The notes beneath the pieces are model-generated. The model searched no databases, was not told where the DNA came from, and saw only the letters and a list, made by a program, of their open reading frames with translations. This document shows, piece by piece, positions 1 to 7,022 of a stretch of 42,378 nt of DNA. The DNA lies in assembly GCA_036653075.1 (NCBI GenBank), contig JAVVUQ010000004.1:1-42378 (forward strand), in the 5' to 3' direction. This DNA is from JAVVUQ01 sp036653075. GTDB lineage: Bacteria; Bacillota; Clostridia; Christensenellales; CAG-314. Every line of letters begins with the position of its first letter. The stretch's first letter is position 1. The position numbers were made by a program, and so were the translations under genes.

Positions 1-1
1 A

Positions 2-574
2 TTTTCATTGACAGGAAATGAAAGATTTTTAATTGTGGGCGAAAATGGTGTGGGTAAATCTACGCTGTTGAAACTTATAATGGGTATAATTCGTCCCGAT
101 AACGGAGAAATAAAGATTAATCCCAAAACGGATATTGCATATTATGCGCAGGAACTTGAACTTCTTGATGAAAATAAAAGTATACTTGAAAACGTTGATT
201 GCGATGGTTTGAATGATGTTCAAATTAGGAATGTTCTTGGCAATTTTTTATTTCAAGGCGATTTCGTTTTTAAAAAAGTAGCGTTACTTTCACCTGGCGA
301 AAAAGCAAGGATTGCGTTATGTAAACTTATGCTGACTCGCGCCAATCTACTAATTCTTGACGAACCGACTAACCATTTAGACCCCGAAACTCAAGCAATA
401 ATAGGTGAAAATTTTAAAGATTATTCTGGTACAATTATTGCTGTCAGTCATAATCCCGATTTTGTTGAACAGATAGGAATAACGAGAATGCTGATATTGC
501 CCGATGGTAAAATTGTAGATTATTCAAGAGAATTATTATCATACTATTATATTCTAAACACAGATTTAGTGTAA
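2..574 (+). CDS. ABC-F family ATPase, C-terminal part (cut by left edge)
   Basis: The reading frame is open to the left edge, so the gene begins outside the window and only its second ATP-binding domain is seen. Visible motifs are a Walker A (GENGVGKST), an ABC signature in the form LSPGEKARIAL, a Walker B with the ABC-F hallmark LLILDEPTNHLD, and an H-loop (VSHNPDF). The conserved C-terminal block RMLILPDGKI is typical of Bacillota ABC-F proteins. Members of this family lack membrane segments and act on the ribosome, either as translation factors or as protection factors against ribosome-targeting antibiotics. Which subfamily this belongs to cannot be told without the N-terminal domain and linker. 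It lies just upstream of a restriction-modification operon, in an accessory region. Confidence 0.9.
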   Translation, partial: FSLTGNERFLIVGENGVGKSTLLKLIMGIIRPDNGEIKINPKTDIAYYAQELELLDENKSILENVDCDGLNDVQIRNVLGNFLFQGDFVFKKVALLSPGEKARIALCKLMLTRANLLILDEPTNHLDPETQAIIGENFKDYSGTIIAVSHNPDFVEQIGITRMLILPDGKIVDYSRELLSYYYILNTDLV

Positions 575-687
575 ATTATTTTTGATTATATTGTGGACTT
601 ATAAAAATTAAAATGTCAAATAAGCCAACAATCGAAACACAATATTATAAAAAATGGTACTTTTATGATGTTTTTACAAAGAATTGA

Positions 688-716
688 TTGCTATTGTTCG
701 CATTTTAGTATATACT
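688..716 (+). promoter_or_regulatory. Promoter of the restriction-modification operon
   Basis: A sigma-A-type promoter reads TTGCTA (688-693), a 17-bp spacer, then TATACT (711-716). It lies about 30 bp upstream of the TTG start of the methylase gene. The -10 box sits inside a perfect palindrome, described separately. Confidence 0.7.
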
Positions 717-721
717 AAAAT
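702..721. promoter_or_regulatory. Perfect 20-bp palindrome over the -10 box (candidate operator)
   Basis: The half-site ATTTTAGTAT is followed directly by its exact reverse complement. The palindrome covers the whole -10 hexamer of the promoter for the methylase with the fused helix-turn-helix. A dimeric DNA-binding protein here would block RNA polymerase. The obvious candidate is the methylase's own N-terminal domain (inference). Confidence 0.55.
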
Positions 722-743
722 AGTAAAAAGGAGGTGCATAATT

Positions 744-1805
744 TTGAGTTTTATATCAGCTAAGGAAGCGGCTGCAAAATGGAATATATCTCAAAGACGT
801 GTTTCAATACTATGTTCAGAAAACCGCATATGTGGCGCAATGATGGTTGGCAACATGTGGATAATCCCTTTTAATGCTGAAAAACCTATTGATAAGCGTA
901 CTATTCGCTATGAAAAGCAAGTCACTATAAAACCTTTTGTAAAATGGGTTGGTGGTAAAGGACAACTTGTTGGCGAATTGAACAAACTTATTCCAATAAA
1001 TGGCGAATATTTTTTAACGAAATATGCTGAGCCTTTTGTCGGTGGTGGTGCTTTATTATTTAATATTCTTTCAAAATACAGCTTTAATGAAATCTATATT
1101 GGTGATATTAACACCGAACTAATAAACACATATAGAGTTGTAAAAAGCAGTGTTACTAATTTAATAAACGCTCTTTTAGAAATGCAAAACAACTATTTGC
1201 CCTTAGATGATGATAGTCGCAAAATCTATTATTATAATGTCCGCAAAAAATTCAATGATTTGCAGTTAAGTGAAAAAAATTCTTTGCAAAAAGCGGCGCT
1301 ATTTATTTTTTTAAATAAAACTTGTTTTAATGGACTATATCGGGTTAATCGTAAAGGAGAATTTAATGTACCGATGGGCGCATATAAAAATCCTACAATA
1401 TGCGACAAAGACAATCTTCAAAATGTGTCACAAGCATTGCAAAATGTTACCATTCAATGTGGCGATTATACAAAATCAAAAGCATTTATTGACAATGCAA
1501 CTTTAGTTTATCTTGATCCTCCCTATCGTCCACTTTCTGCGACATCAAATTTTACCGCATATAACTTAAATTGTTTTGATGATAACGAGCAACATAGACT
1601 TGCAAAATTTGTGGATGAAATAAGTGAAATTGGAGCAAAAATTTTATTAAGCAATTCCGATCCACAAAATACCAATATAGACGATACTTTTTTTGAAAAA
1701 CTTTATAGCAAATATAAAATAAATAAAGTGGAAGCGACACGAATGATAAACAGCAATTCCGAAAAACGCGGAAAAATTAACGAACTGCTTATCTGCAATT
1801 ATTAA
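744..1805 (+). CDS. dpnM: DNA adenine methylase (Dam/DpnM type, GATC) with fused N-terminal helix-turn-helix
   Basis: This is an alpha-class N6-adenine methyltransferase, the modification enzyme of a DpnII-like system, expected to methylate GATC. I chose the TTG start at 744 because AGGAGGTG (729-736) stands 7 nt upstream; the longer ATG frame from 684 overlaps the promoter. The product is 353 residues. Residues 3-50 form an excisionase/MerR-like helix-turn-helix (AKEAAAKWNISQRRVSILC, then a GNMWIIP turn), which classical DpnM lacks. The methylase follows: KPFVKWVGGKGQL near 63-75, the SAM motif FVGGG at 98-102 and the catalytic DPPY at 258-261. It is the first gene of the operon, 13 bp before the endonuclease gene. 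The fused domain may repress the operon through the palindrome at 702-721 (inference). GATC specificity rests on the neighbouring DpnII homologue. Confidence 0.92.
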   Translation: MSFISAKEAAAKWNISQRRVSILCSENRICGAMMVGNMWIIPFNAEKPIDKRTIRYEKQVTIKPFVKWVGGKGQLVGELNKLIPINGEYFLTKYAEPFVGGGALLFNILSKYSFNEIYIGDINTELINTYRVVKSSVTNLINALLEMQNNYLPLDDDSRKIYYYNVRKKFNDLQLSEKNSLQKAALFIFLNKTCFNGLYRVNRKGEFNVPMGAYKNPTICDKDNLQNVSQALQNVTIQCGDYTKSKAFIDNATLVYLDPPYRPLSATSNFTAYNLNCFDDNEQHRLAKFVDEISEIGAKILLSNSDPQNTNIDDTFFEKLYSKYKINKVEATRMINSNSEKRGKINELLICNY

Positions 1806-1818
1806 GGATGACGTAATT

Positions 1819-2682
1819 ATGAAAAGAGATTTTAATGAATGGCTACATACTTTCAGGTCAAATATATGTGATTATAGTTATTATGTAAATTTTGAAAAAA
1901 CCTATAAAAACGTCGATAGCATCAAAGTCGAATTAAATATACTAAATTCTTTGATAGGCTCAAAAAATATAGAAAGAGATTTTATAAAGCTTGTTGGCGA
2001 TTATCCGCAAGTAGTAAAGTGTATCCCTATTTTGTTGGCAGTTCGCAGTCATGAAATATATGCGATAGATGTAGATGGAGAATTTGTCTTTAAATTTAAC
2101 AAATATACAAATAAATTAGAAGAATATGCCCTGTTTATGCGAAAAACTGGCTTGTTTGATTTAATTTCCAATCATATAATTAACAATCTCTATGACTATG
2201 TAACAGGTGTTGAGGTTGGTTTAGACAGCAACGGAAGAAAAAATCGTGGCGGGCATCTTATGGAAGATTTGGTCGAAAATTATATGCAAAAGGCAGGCTT
2301 GAAAAAAGATATAAATTATTTCAAGGAAATGCATATTGCCGAAATTGAAAAGAAATGGGGTATTGATTTAGCTACCATATCAAATCATGGCAAAACAGTC
2401 AAGCGTTTTGATTTTGTTGTGAAATCCGAAAATACAATATATGCTATTGAAACAAATTTTTACACTGGTGGTGGTTCGAAGCTTAATGAAACTGCTCGCA
2501 GTTATGAAATGATTGCCACCGAGGCAAAAAAGATACTCGGCTTTTCTTTCGTTTGGTTTACTGACGGATATGATGGTTGGAAGTCAGCACGACACAATCT
2601 TGAACAAACTTTTGATATTTTAGATAATATGTATTGCATCCGTGACATAGAAAATGGCGTAATGTCAAACCTATTTGTATGA
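1819..2682 (+). CDS. dpnB: Type II restriction endonuclease, DpnII family (GATC)
   Basis: This 287-residue protein matches the DpnII/MboI-type endonuclease along its length. Recognisable blocks are an N-terminal DEWL-like start (FNEWLHTF), the VYKNV-like segment, NSLIGSKNI at about 43-51, DYVTGVEVG with NGRKNR at about 127-143, and KRFDFVVK followed by the ETNFYTGGGSKLNETARSY block typical of this family. DpnII cleaves unmethylated GATC, and the flanking methylases protect the host. The length equals that of DpnII (about 288). A ribosome-binding site AAGGATG precedes the ATG. The stop codon overlaps the next start as ATGA, so the second methylase is translationally coupled. No frameshift or stop is present, so the enzyme appears intact. 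Confidence 0.93.
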   Translation: MKRDFNEWLHTFRSNICDYSYYVNFEKTYKNVDSIKVELNILNSLIGSKNIERDFIKLVGDYPQVVKCIPILLAVRSHEIYAIDVDGEFVFKFNKYTNKLEEYALFMRKTGLFDLISNHIINNLYDYVTGVEVGLDSNGRKNRGGHLMEDLVENYMQKAGLKKDINYFKEMHIAEIEKKWGIDLATISNHGKTVKRFDFVVKSENTIYAIETNFYTGGGSKLNETARSYEMIATEAKKILGFSFVWFTDGYDGWKSARHNLEQTFDILDNMYCIRDIENGVMSNLFV

Positions 2683-3431
2683 GTATGACAAATATTCCAT
2701 TACAGCCAGAAAATTTTGAATTAGAAACCAACACGGTTTGGAGTTTCCCCAACCGTGGTAAATGGGCTACACACGACGCAAAATACCGCGGGAACTGGTC
2801 GCCATATATTCCACGTAATTTAATATTACGTTATTCTAACGAAGGCGATACTGTTTTAGATCAATTTGTCGGGGGCGGCACAACACTTGTCGAAGCAAAA
2901 CTTACACACCGCAACGCTATTGGCATCGACATAAACCAAAAAGCTGTCGAGATCACAAAAGAAAAACTAACATTTGATTTTGATAGCAATTCTAAAATTG
3001 ATGTGTATCAAGGGGATGCACGAATTCTTACAAGTATTGAGGATGAATGTATCGACCTTATCTGCACGCATCCACCATATGCGGATATTATTCAATATAG
3101 CGAAAATATCGATGGCGATTTATCTCATCTGCCTATCAAATCTTTTTTATTTGAAATTAGCAAGGTCGCTGACGAATGTTATCGCATATTGAAAAAAGGA
3201 AAGTATTGCGCTATTCTTATGGGCGACACTCGCAAAAACGGAATGGTTCAACCGCTTGGATTTGAAACAATGCGAATGTTCGAACTTGCAGGTTTTAAGA
3301 CAAAGGAGATCATAATAAAGGAGCAACACAATTGCAAAGCGACAGGATATTGGAAAACAAACAGCATCAAATATAATTTTTTATTGTTATCACATGAGTA
3401 TTTGTTTATATTTAAAAAATGTTGCAAGTGA
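2679..3431 (+). CDS. Second DNA methyltransferase of the R-M operon (N4-cytosine/N6-adenine type)
   Basis: This 250-residue SAM-dependent DNA methyltransferase has the SAM motif LDQFVGGGTTLVEAKL at about 60-75 and the acidic strand motif AIGIDIN at about 80-86. The catalytic tetrapeptide is HPPY at 131-134 (CTHPPYADIIQYS), where DPPY, NPPY or SPPY is usual. The SAM motif precedes the catalytic motif. In DpnA, the second methylase of the DpnII system, the order is reversed (DPPY first), so this is not a simple DpnA orthologue. It starts within the stop codon of the endonuclease gene (ATGA overlap); a second in-frame ATG lies at 2685. It probably gives additional protection in the same system, but its target base and site cannot be read from the sequence. 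Confidence 0.85.
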   Translation: MSMTNIPLQPENFELETNTVWSFPNRGKWATHDAKYRGNWSPYIPRNLILRYSNEGDTVLDQFVGGGTTLVEAKLTHRNAIGIDINQKAVEITKEKLTFDFDSNSKIDVYQGDARILTSIEDECIDLICTHPPYADIIQYSENIDGDLSHLPIKSFLFEISKVADECYRILKKGKYCAILMGDTRKNGMVQPLGFETMRMFELAGFKTKEIIIKEQHNCKATGYWKTNSIKYNFLLLSHEYLFIFKKCCK

Positions 3432-3519
3432 TACTTAACATAGCTTATTGTTTTGTCTATCAAAATTATCGTGATAATCAAACATTTTGTCTTATAATAA
3501 TTCACAGCCAAAATTAAAT

Positions 3520-3552
3520 ACACTTGTATTTTTTAATATAAGTGTTTTTTTA
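3520..3552 (+). terminator. Rho-independent terminator after the R-M operon
   Basis: ACACTTGTATT (3520-3530) pairs with AATATAAGTGT (3535-3545) across a TTTT loop, with one G-U pair, and seven T follow. It lies 90 bp after the last methylase stop. Its right arm is the founder-like unit of the tandem repeat that follows. Confidence 0.75.
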
Positions 3553-3621
3553 TATGAGTGTATTTTTTATATAAGTGTATTTTTTATATAAGTGTATCTT
3601 TTATATAAGTGTATCTTTTAT
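3535..3621 (+). repeat. Tandem repeat, 17-nt unit, about 5 copies
   Basis: The unit ATATAAGTGTATTTTTT recurs five times with small changes (ATATGAGTG..., ...GTATCTTTT). The first copy is the right arm plus T-tract of the terminator at 3520-3552, so the array looks like serial duplication of a terminator half. Confidence 0.8.
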
Positions 3622-3691
3622 ATTTAATCAGAAGTTTTTGTTCTCTTTATCATTGATAATTAGTTTTTTTGTTTGTTTAATCTAAAGTATT

Positions 3692-3726
3692 TTGCCCTCT
3701 TTATCATTGATATTGAGGGCAATTTT
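3692..3726 (+). terminator. Hairpin with T-rich tail, second terminator candidate
   Basis: TTGCCCTC (3692-3699) pairs with GAGGGCAA (3715-3722) over a 15-nt loop and is followed by TTTTATA. The CTCTTTATCATTGATA segment in the loop also occurs about 53 bp upstream (near 3644), so the region contains a local duplication. It lies in a gene-free stretch of about 480 bp (3432-3913). Confidence 0.5.
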
Positions 3727-3733
3727 ATATATT

Positions 3734-3855
3734 ATTTAATTTAATGCTATTTATTTAAATTTATATTAATTTTGATATTTTTATTTTTTATATATCATTT
3801 AATTTAATGTTTTTATTTAAATTTATATTAATTTTGATATTTTTATTTTTTATAT
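3734..3855. repeat. Direct repeat, about 64-nt unit, two copies
   Basis: An AT-only block beginning ATTTAATTTAATG and ending GATATTTTTATTTTTTATAT occurs at about 3734-3795 and again at about 3797-3855 with minor changes. No gene is visible in it. Confidence 0.7.
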
Positions 3856-3869
3856 TTATTATAAACTGC

Positions 3870-3895
3870 TTTTTTATCGCTGTATTTTGTAATTT
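3870..3895. repeat. Dispersed direct repeat, copy 1
   Basis: The segment TTTTTATCGCTGTATTTTGTA occurs here, at the 3' end of the ABC pseudogene, and again at about 4807-4829, at the 3' side of the VWA gene. Both copies are followed by similar TTATT/TCTATTG-rich sequence. The pair brackets the pseudogene and the lipoprotein gene. Confidence 0.7.
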
Positions 3896-3913
3896 ATTAT
3901 TATCTATTGATTA

Positions 3914-4147
3914 TTAACTATTTATTATATTTAATTGTTTTTCTATTTTAAAAACTTTAAGTTTTTCTTGAAAAATCTGTCCGCCATCGGCTTTTTCCAA
4001 CGTACCGATAATATTTAGCAATGTTGACTTGCCGCTTCACGACTTTCCAACAATAGCAACATACTTGCCCTTATTTATTTCAAGGCTTACGTTGTTTAAT
4101 ACGGCAATACCATCAAACGCCTTTCTGACATTTTCAATTTTTATCAT
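3914..4147 (-). pseudogene. Decayed ABC-transporter ATPase, N-terminal remnant with stop in the Walker A motif
   Basis: Read on the minus strand from an ATG at 4147, the frame gives MIKIENVRKAFDG..., then a normal ABC A-loop region, then KYVAIVGKS, an in-frame TGA at codon 37 (4037-4039), then SGKSTLLNIIGTLEKADGG. The P-loop consensus needs glycine at the stop position, so a single GGA to TGA change explains it. The frame ends 36 codons after the P-loop lysine, in AT-rich sequence, without a signature motif or Walker B. Both the stop and the truncation show it is dead. The surviving sequence resembles the MacB/LolD-type export ATPases (VRKAFDG...VLNNVSLEI). Other genes in the window end in TGA, so the codon is not reassigned. 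Confidence 0.85.
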
Positions 4148-4264
4148 CTTTTGCCCCGTAATTGTTTTTTTAGATTGCATCACAATATTCAATAGTGAGC
4201 AAAAGCCATTGAGGATTGTTTTCCAAAATGGCTTTGCTATAGTAGCGTAGCGGCGTTATTTTGT

Positions 4265-4735
4265 TTAAAACTTAATAGCCGCCTTTTTGATATTATCATC
4301 TTTGGCTATTGTAAGATAATAAGTAAAATATTTTCCCATATCTGTTGTTGCTTGTTTTGGAGATTTCGATTTTATGTGAATTATAATTTCTTGATTTTCC
4401 TTAGCTATCTTGCGCACTTGATATCCTGTAATTTGAGAAGAACTTGCTTGAATAATAATTGAGACCAAATCATTCTTTTCAAAAAAAGTAGTATCGTATT
4501 GAGCATTTGCTTGTTGAAATTCTTGGGATAACTCCTCAACAAATATCGCTTCATTAGTTAAAAAACCTTCAAATTCATCCTTGGTTTTAATCAATGTGAT
4601 TTGAGGCGGAGAAAAACCTTCACTTTCGGTATTTAAAGTAAATGCTACTTCGCACATATTGAAATTTATTCCACAACTACACAACATCATTAATGAAATT
4701 ACAAAAATTATAGAGATTGCTATGCCTTTTTTCAT
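4265..4735 (-). CDS. Small secreted lipoprotein, possibly with a PrcB-like C-terminal domain
   Basis: This 156-residue protein has a lysine start (MKK), a hydrophobic stretch at 4-18 and a lipobox LCSC, with Cys21 as the lipid-modified residue; it should be anchored to the outer face of the cell membrane. The mature part contains a segment ITGYQVRKIAKENQEIIIHIKSKSP...YYLTIAK (about 110-150). That pattern of two strands, a proline and a closing hydrophobic strand resembles the PrcB_C domain of protease-associated proteins (tentative). A good ribosome-binding site (AAGGAGGG) precedes the ATG. It lies between the VWA gene and the ABC pseudogene on the same strand. Its function is unknown. Confidence 0.75.
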   Translation of the reverse strand: MKKGIAISIIFVISLMMLCSCGINFNMCEVAFTLNTESEGFSPPQITLIKTKDEFEGFLTNEAIFVEELSQEFQQANAQYDTTFFEKNDLVSIIIQASSSQITGYQVRKIAKENQEIIIHIKSKSPKQATTDMGKYFTYYLTIAKDDNIKKAAIKF

Positions 4736-4806
4736 TTATCTTACCCTCCTTCATATATTGCTATATTATTCTAAAACTAACTGCGCCAAAGTCTGTACGA
4801 GAACCC

Positions 4807-4829
4807 TTTTTATCGCTGTATTTTGTATT
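4807..4829. repeat. Dispersed direct repeat, copy 2
   Basis: This is the second copy of the TTTTTATCGCTGTATTTTGTA segment seen near 3870. It is followed to about 4930 by T-rich sequence with repeated TTATTATATTTATTTGTTTAT units, directly downstream of the VWA gene. Confidence 0.7.
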
Positions 4830-4935
4830 ATTTTTATTATTTTCTATTGTTTATTCGCATTTATTATATTTATTTGTTTATTCATAATTTATTATATTTA
4901 TTTGTTTATTTCTATTGTTTATTAATTATTTGTTA

Positions 4936-5817
4936 TTATTTGTTGTTTTTTGATTTATCGCCGACGATTATATCTGCTATATCATCTCTTTCTATTAATA
5001 TTGAATATTTATCTTCATATTCACTTTCATTTGAGGTACTATTTACAGAATTTTCGTCGTTTGATGAATTTCTATTGCTTTTTATTGAATTTAAAGTTGT
5101 GTGATTTATGTTGCGAATTTTCATATTCCTTTTTACTGGGTCAGTTGGAATTTGTATAACTTGGTCAAGCGGATTCTTACTACGTTTATTATAATCTTTT
5201 GATATTTCCTCCTTCCAACACTCTATCTTTTTTCCCCTTCTTAAAGATGAAATTGCGCTGCCCACGCCGTTCATACAAACGTTTACGCCCTGTTCGTCGG
5301 CTACAAAATTTGATGCTCTATCGTTTGAAATACCAAACGAACAAGCTGTTTTTATTGCATCAATATTAGCGCCTAAAAACAAAAATTCCCAATTATACAC
5401 CTCTTTTTGCTGAGTAATTAGCGTTTTTACCTGTTCTACTGTATATTCTTTACTTGCATTTTCGTAACCATCTGTTGTTATTACAAACAAAACTTTACTT
5501 GGCCGTTCCGATTCAGGAGTATCTGACAACTGCTTTCCGATGTCATTTATGCTTTTGCCAATCGCATCTAATAACGCAGTACTTCCTCGTACATAATACT
5601 CTTTAACACTCATATCTTTAACTTCAGTTAAATTTTTACGACTATATAACATTTCATAATCATCATCAAACAATACCGTCGTAACCTTAGCTATCCCTTT
5701 TTCGTTTTTTTGTTTAGTTATTAACGAATTAAAACCTCCAATTACATCTCTTTCAAGCCCTTGCATTGAACCGCTACGATCCAATAAAAATACCAATTCT
5801 GTTAAATTTTCATTCAT
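4936..5817 (-). CDS. von Willebrand factor A domain protein (TerY-like)
   Basis: This 293-residue protein begins directly with a VWA domain (about 6-190). The metal-ion site is complete: DRSGS (Asp13, Ser15, Ser17), Thr80 in RGSTALLDA, and Asp116 in ITTDG. No signal peptide or membrane segment is seen, so it should be cytoplasmic. VWA proteins of this short type bind partner proteins through a divalent metal and are common in tellurite-resistance-like stress modules. The C-terminal ~75 residues (after KNPLDQVIQIPTDP) are rich in Asn, Ser, Asp and Glu and look disordered. A clear AAGGAG ribosome-binding site precedes the start. The helical DNA-binding-like protein gene at 6109-6858 lies 291 bp upstream on the same strand and is a likely functional partner (inference). 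Confidence 0.85.
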   Translation of the reverse strand: MNENLTELVFLLDRSGSMQGLERDVIGGFNSLITKQKNEKGIAKVTTVLFDDDYEMLYSRKNLTEVKDMSVKEYYVRGSTALLDAIGKSINDIGKQLSDTPESERPSKVLFVITTDGYENASKEYTVEQVKTLITQQKEVYNWEFLFLGANIDAIKTACSFGISNDRASNFVADEQGVNVCMNGVGSAISSLRRGKKIECWKEEISKDYNKRSKNPLDQVIQIPTDPVKRNMKIRNINHTTLNSIKSNRNSSNDENSVNSTSNESEYEDKYSILIERDDIADIIVGDKSKNNK

Positions 5818-6108
5818 ACAATTATTCTCCTTTATTTAAAAGCAAATATTTATATTAATTTTTATTATTGATAACTATTATATTAATAGCTACGATAACC
5901 AAAATCGTAATTTAATTAATTATCAAATATTTGCTTTCATATGATAGTGATATTATATCAAACTTAACGCTTATATGGTCGCCTATTATGCGACAAAATT
6001 AAATTCATAAAATTGAAATTATAAAATTAACATTATAAAATTATAAATATCTATTTAATTTTTAACTACATTTTTATATGTTTTCATATTCACATAAAAA
6101 TATTGATT

Positions 6109-6858
6109 TTAGTCATCGCATCCGATTGGATTTTCGCCTAAATCAATTAAAGATTGATTGACATCATTTAAATCGAATATTTTCATTTGTATATGATACA
6201 AAATAATAAGGTCAAAGCGAGAACTATAACATAAATTAAATCCTGCGCTATTAAGTAAATCTAAAGTTTCGTCTTCATTTAAATTTAAAGCTAAAGCAAA
6301 AGCAAAAACAGTGATTTTAGTTGGTTTATAATCATTTTTGCTTCTAATTTTTGAAAAATGGCGTCTGTCGATATAAGCTTTCTTATACACATCGCTGTCT
6401 TTAAGTCCCCTTTCATCAATTAATCTAAGTAGCATCGTAGAAAATGTATTTTCGCTTGTATTTCTATTAATAAAATCTTCAAGCGTCCGTTCTTTTTCGT
6501 TAGCTGTTGCTGAAAATAAATTAGTTTTTTCTTTTTTAATATTCTCTTGAACAGTTTCATTTTTTATATCTACTTTTTTTATATCTACTTTTTTTATATC
6601 TTCTTTTTCAACATTTTTTTGAGCTTTGTTTTGAAATTCTTCTTGTTTTGATATTTTATATGTTTCTTCCGATAATGCGGTCTGTCTACACGCAGGTAAA
6701 ATTTTCATATCAATATTCTTATTTTGTTTTTCGTTACTGCTATTAAATTTATTACCTACAATTATATTTTCTGTTTTAGTGTAATCATTGTTAAAATTCA
6801 AGTATTGATTTATAAAATTTTCAATTTCGGTTATTCTATTTTTATGTATTTGTGTCAT
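6109..6858 (-). CDS. Protein with XRE-like/macro-associated C-terminal helical domain
   Basis: This 249-residue protein has two parts. Residues 1-125 are Asn/Lys/Glu-rich and low in complexity, and include three copies of the pentapeptide KKVDI (15-nt repeats at about 6566-6610). Residues about 130-249 form a conserved helical domain: FSTMLLRLIDERGLKDSDVYKKA, IDRRHFSKIRS...YKPTKITVFAFALALNLNEDETLDLL, then FDLIILYHI. I recognise this domain from Bacillota proteins, often fused to or next to macro-domain and VWA proteins. Its middle part reads like an XRE-type helix-turn-helix, but DNA binding is unproven. The ribosome-binding site is AAGGGG. Its downstream neighbour on the same strand is the VWA protein. 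Its function is unknown; a regulatory or adaptor role is inferred. Confidence 0.75.
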   Translation of the reverse strand: MTQIHKNRITEIENFINQYLNFNNDYTKTENIIVGNKFNSSNEKQNKNIDMKILPACRQTALSEETYKISKQEEFQNKAQKNVEKEDIKKVDIKKVDIKNETVQENIKKEKTNLFSATANEKERTLEDFINRNTSENTFSTMLLRLIDERGLKDSDVYKKAYIDRRHFSKIRSKNDYKPTKITVFAFALALNLNEDETLDLLNSAGFNLCYSSRFDLIILYHIQMKIFDLNDVNQSLIDLGENPIGCDD

Positions 6859-6976
6859 TTTATCCCCTTTTTACCTTTCAACGTTATTTACGAAATTAAA
6901 CAAATTTGGTATGTGTTTGCTTTTTCATTTATTATAATGCAATTAAGCTAAATAAGCGTTAAAAAATAAGTTTTAA

Positions 6977-7006
6977 AAAAGGTAAACTTATAAAAGTTTA
7001 CCTTTT
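6977..7006 (-). terminator. Terminator after ppdK
   Basis: AAAAGGTAAACT (6977-6988) pairs perfectly with AGTTTACCTTTT (6995-7006) around a 6-nt loop. It lies 17 bp past the ppdK stop on the minus strand, and the strand continues into T. Its AAAGGTAAA arm resembles the terminator at 16271-16300. Confidence 0.85.
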
Positions 7007-7022
7007 GTTTGTAGTAAAAAAA

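Noticed and set aside
684..743. Longer N-terminus for the methylase from the ATG at 684
   Set aside because: This stretch contains the promoter and the palindrome, and the TTG at 744 has a perfectly placed AGGAGGTG.
3914..4147. TGA inside the Walker A motif read as a recoded glycine (genetic code 25)
   Set aside because: The codon position needs Gly, which fits code 25, but several intact genes here (for example the DpnII-like endonuclease and ortB) end in TGA at their family-normal ends, and the ATPase is also truncated. A pseudogene is the simpler reading.
4170..4268. Short minus-strand frame ending PLRYYSKAILENNPQWLLLTIEYCDAI
   Set aside because: It reads like a protein end and overlaps an AAAGCCATT/AATGGCTTT inverted repeat, but it has no start codon and only about 33 codons. 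It may be a gene relic; not enough to call.
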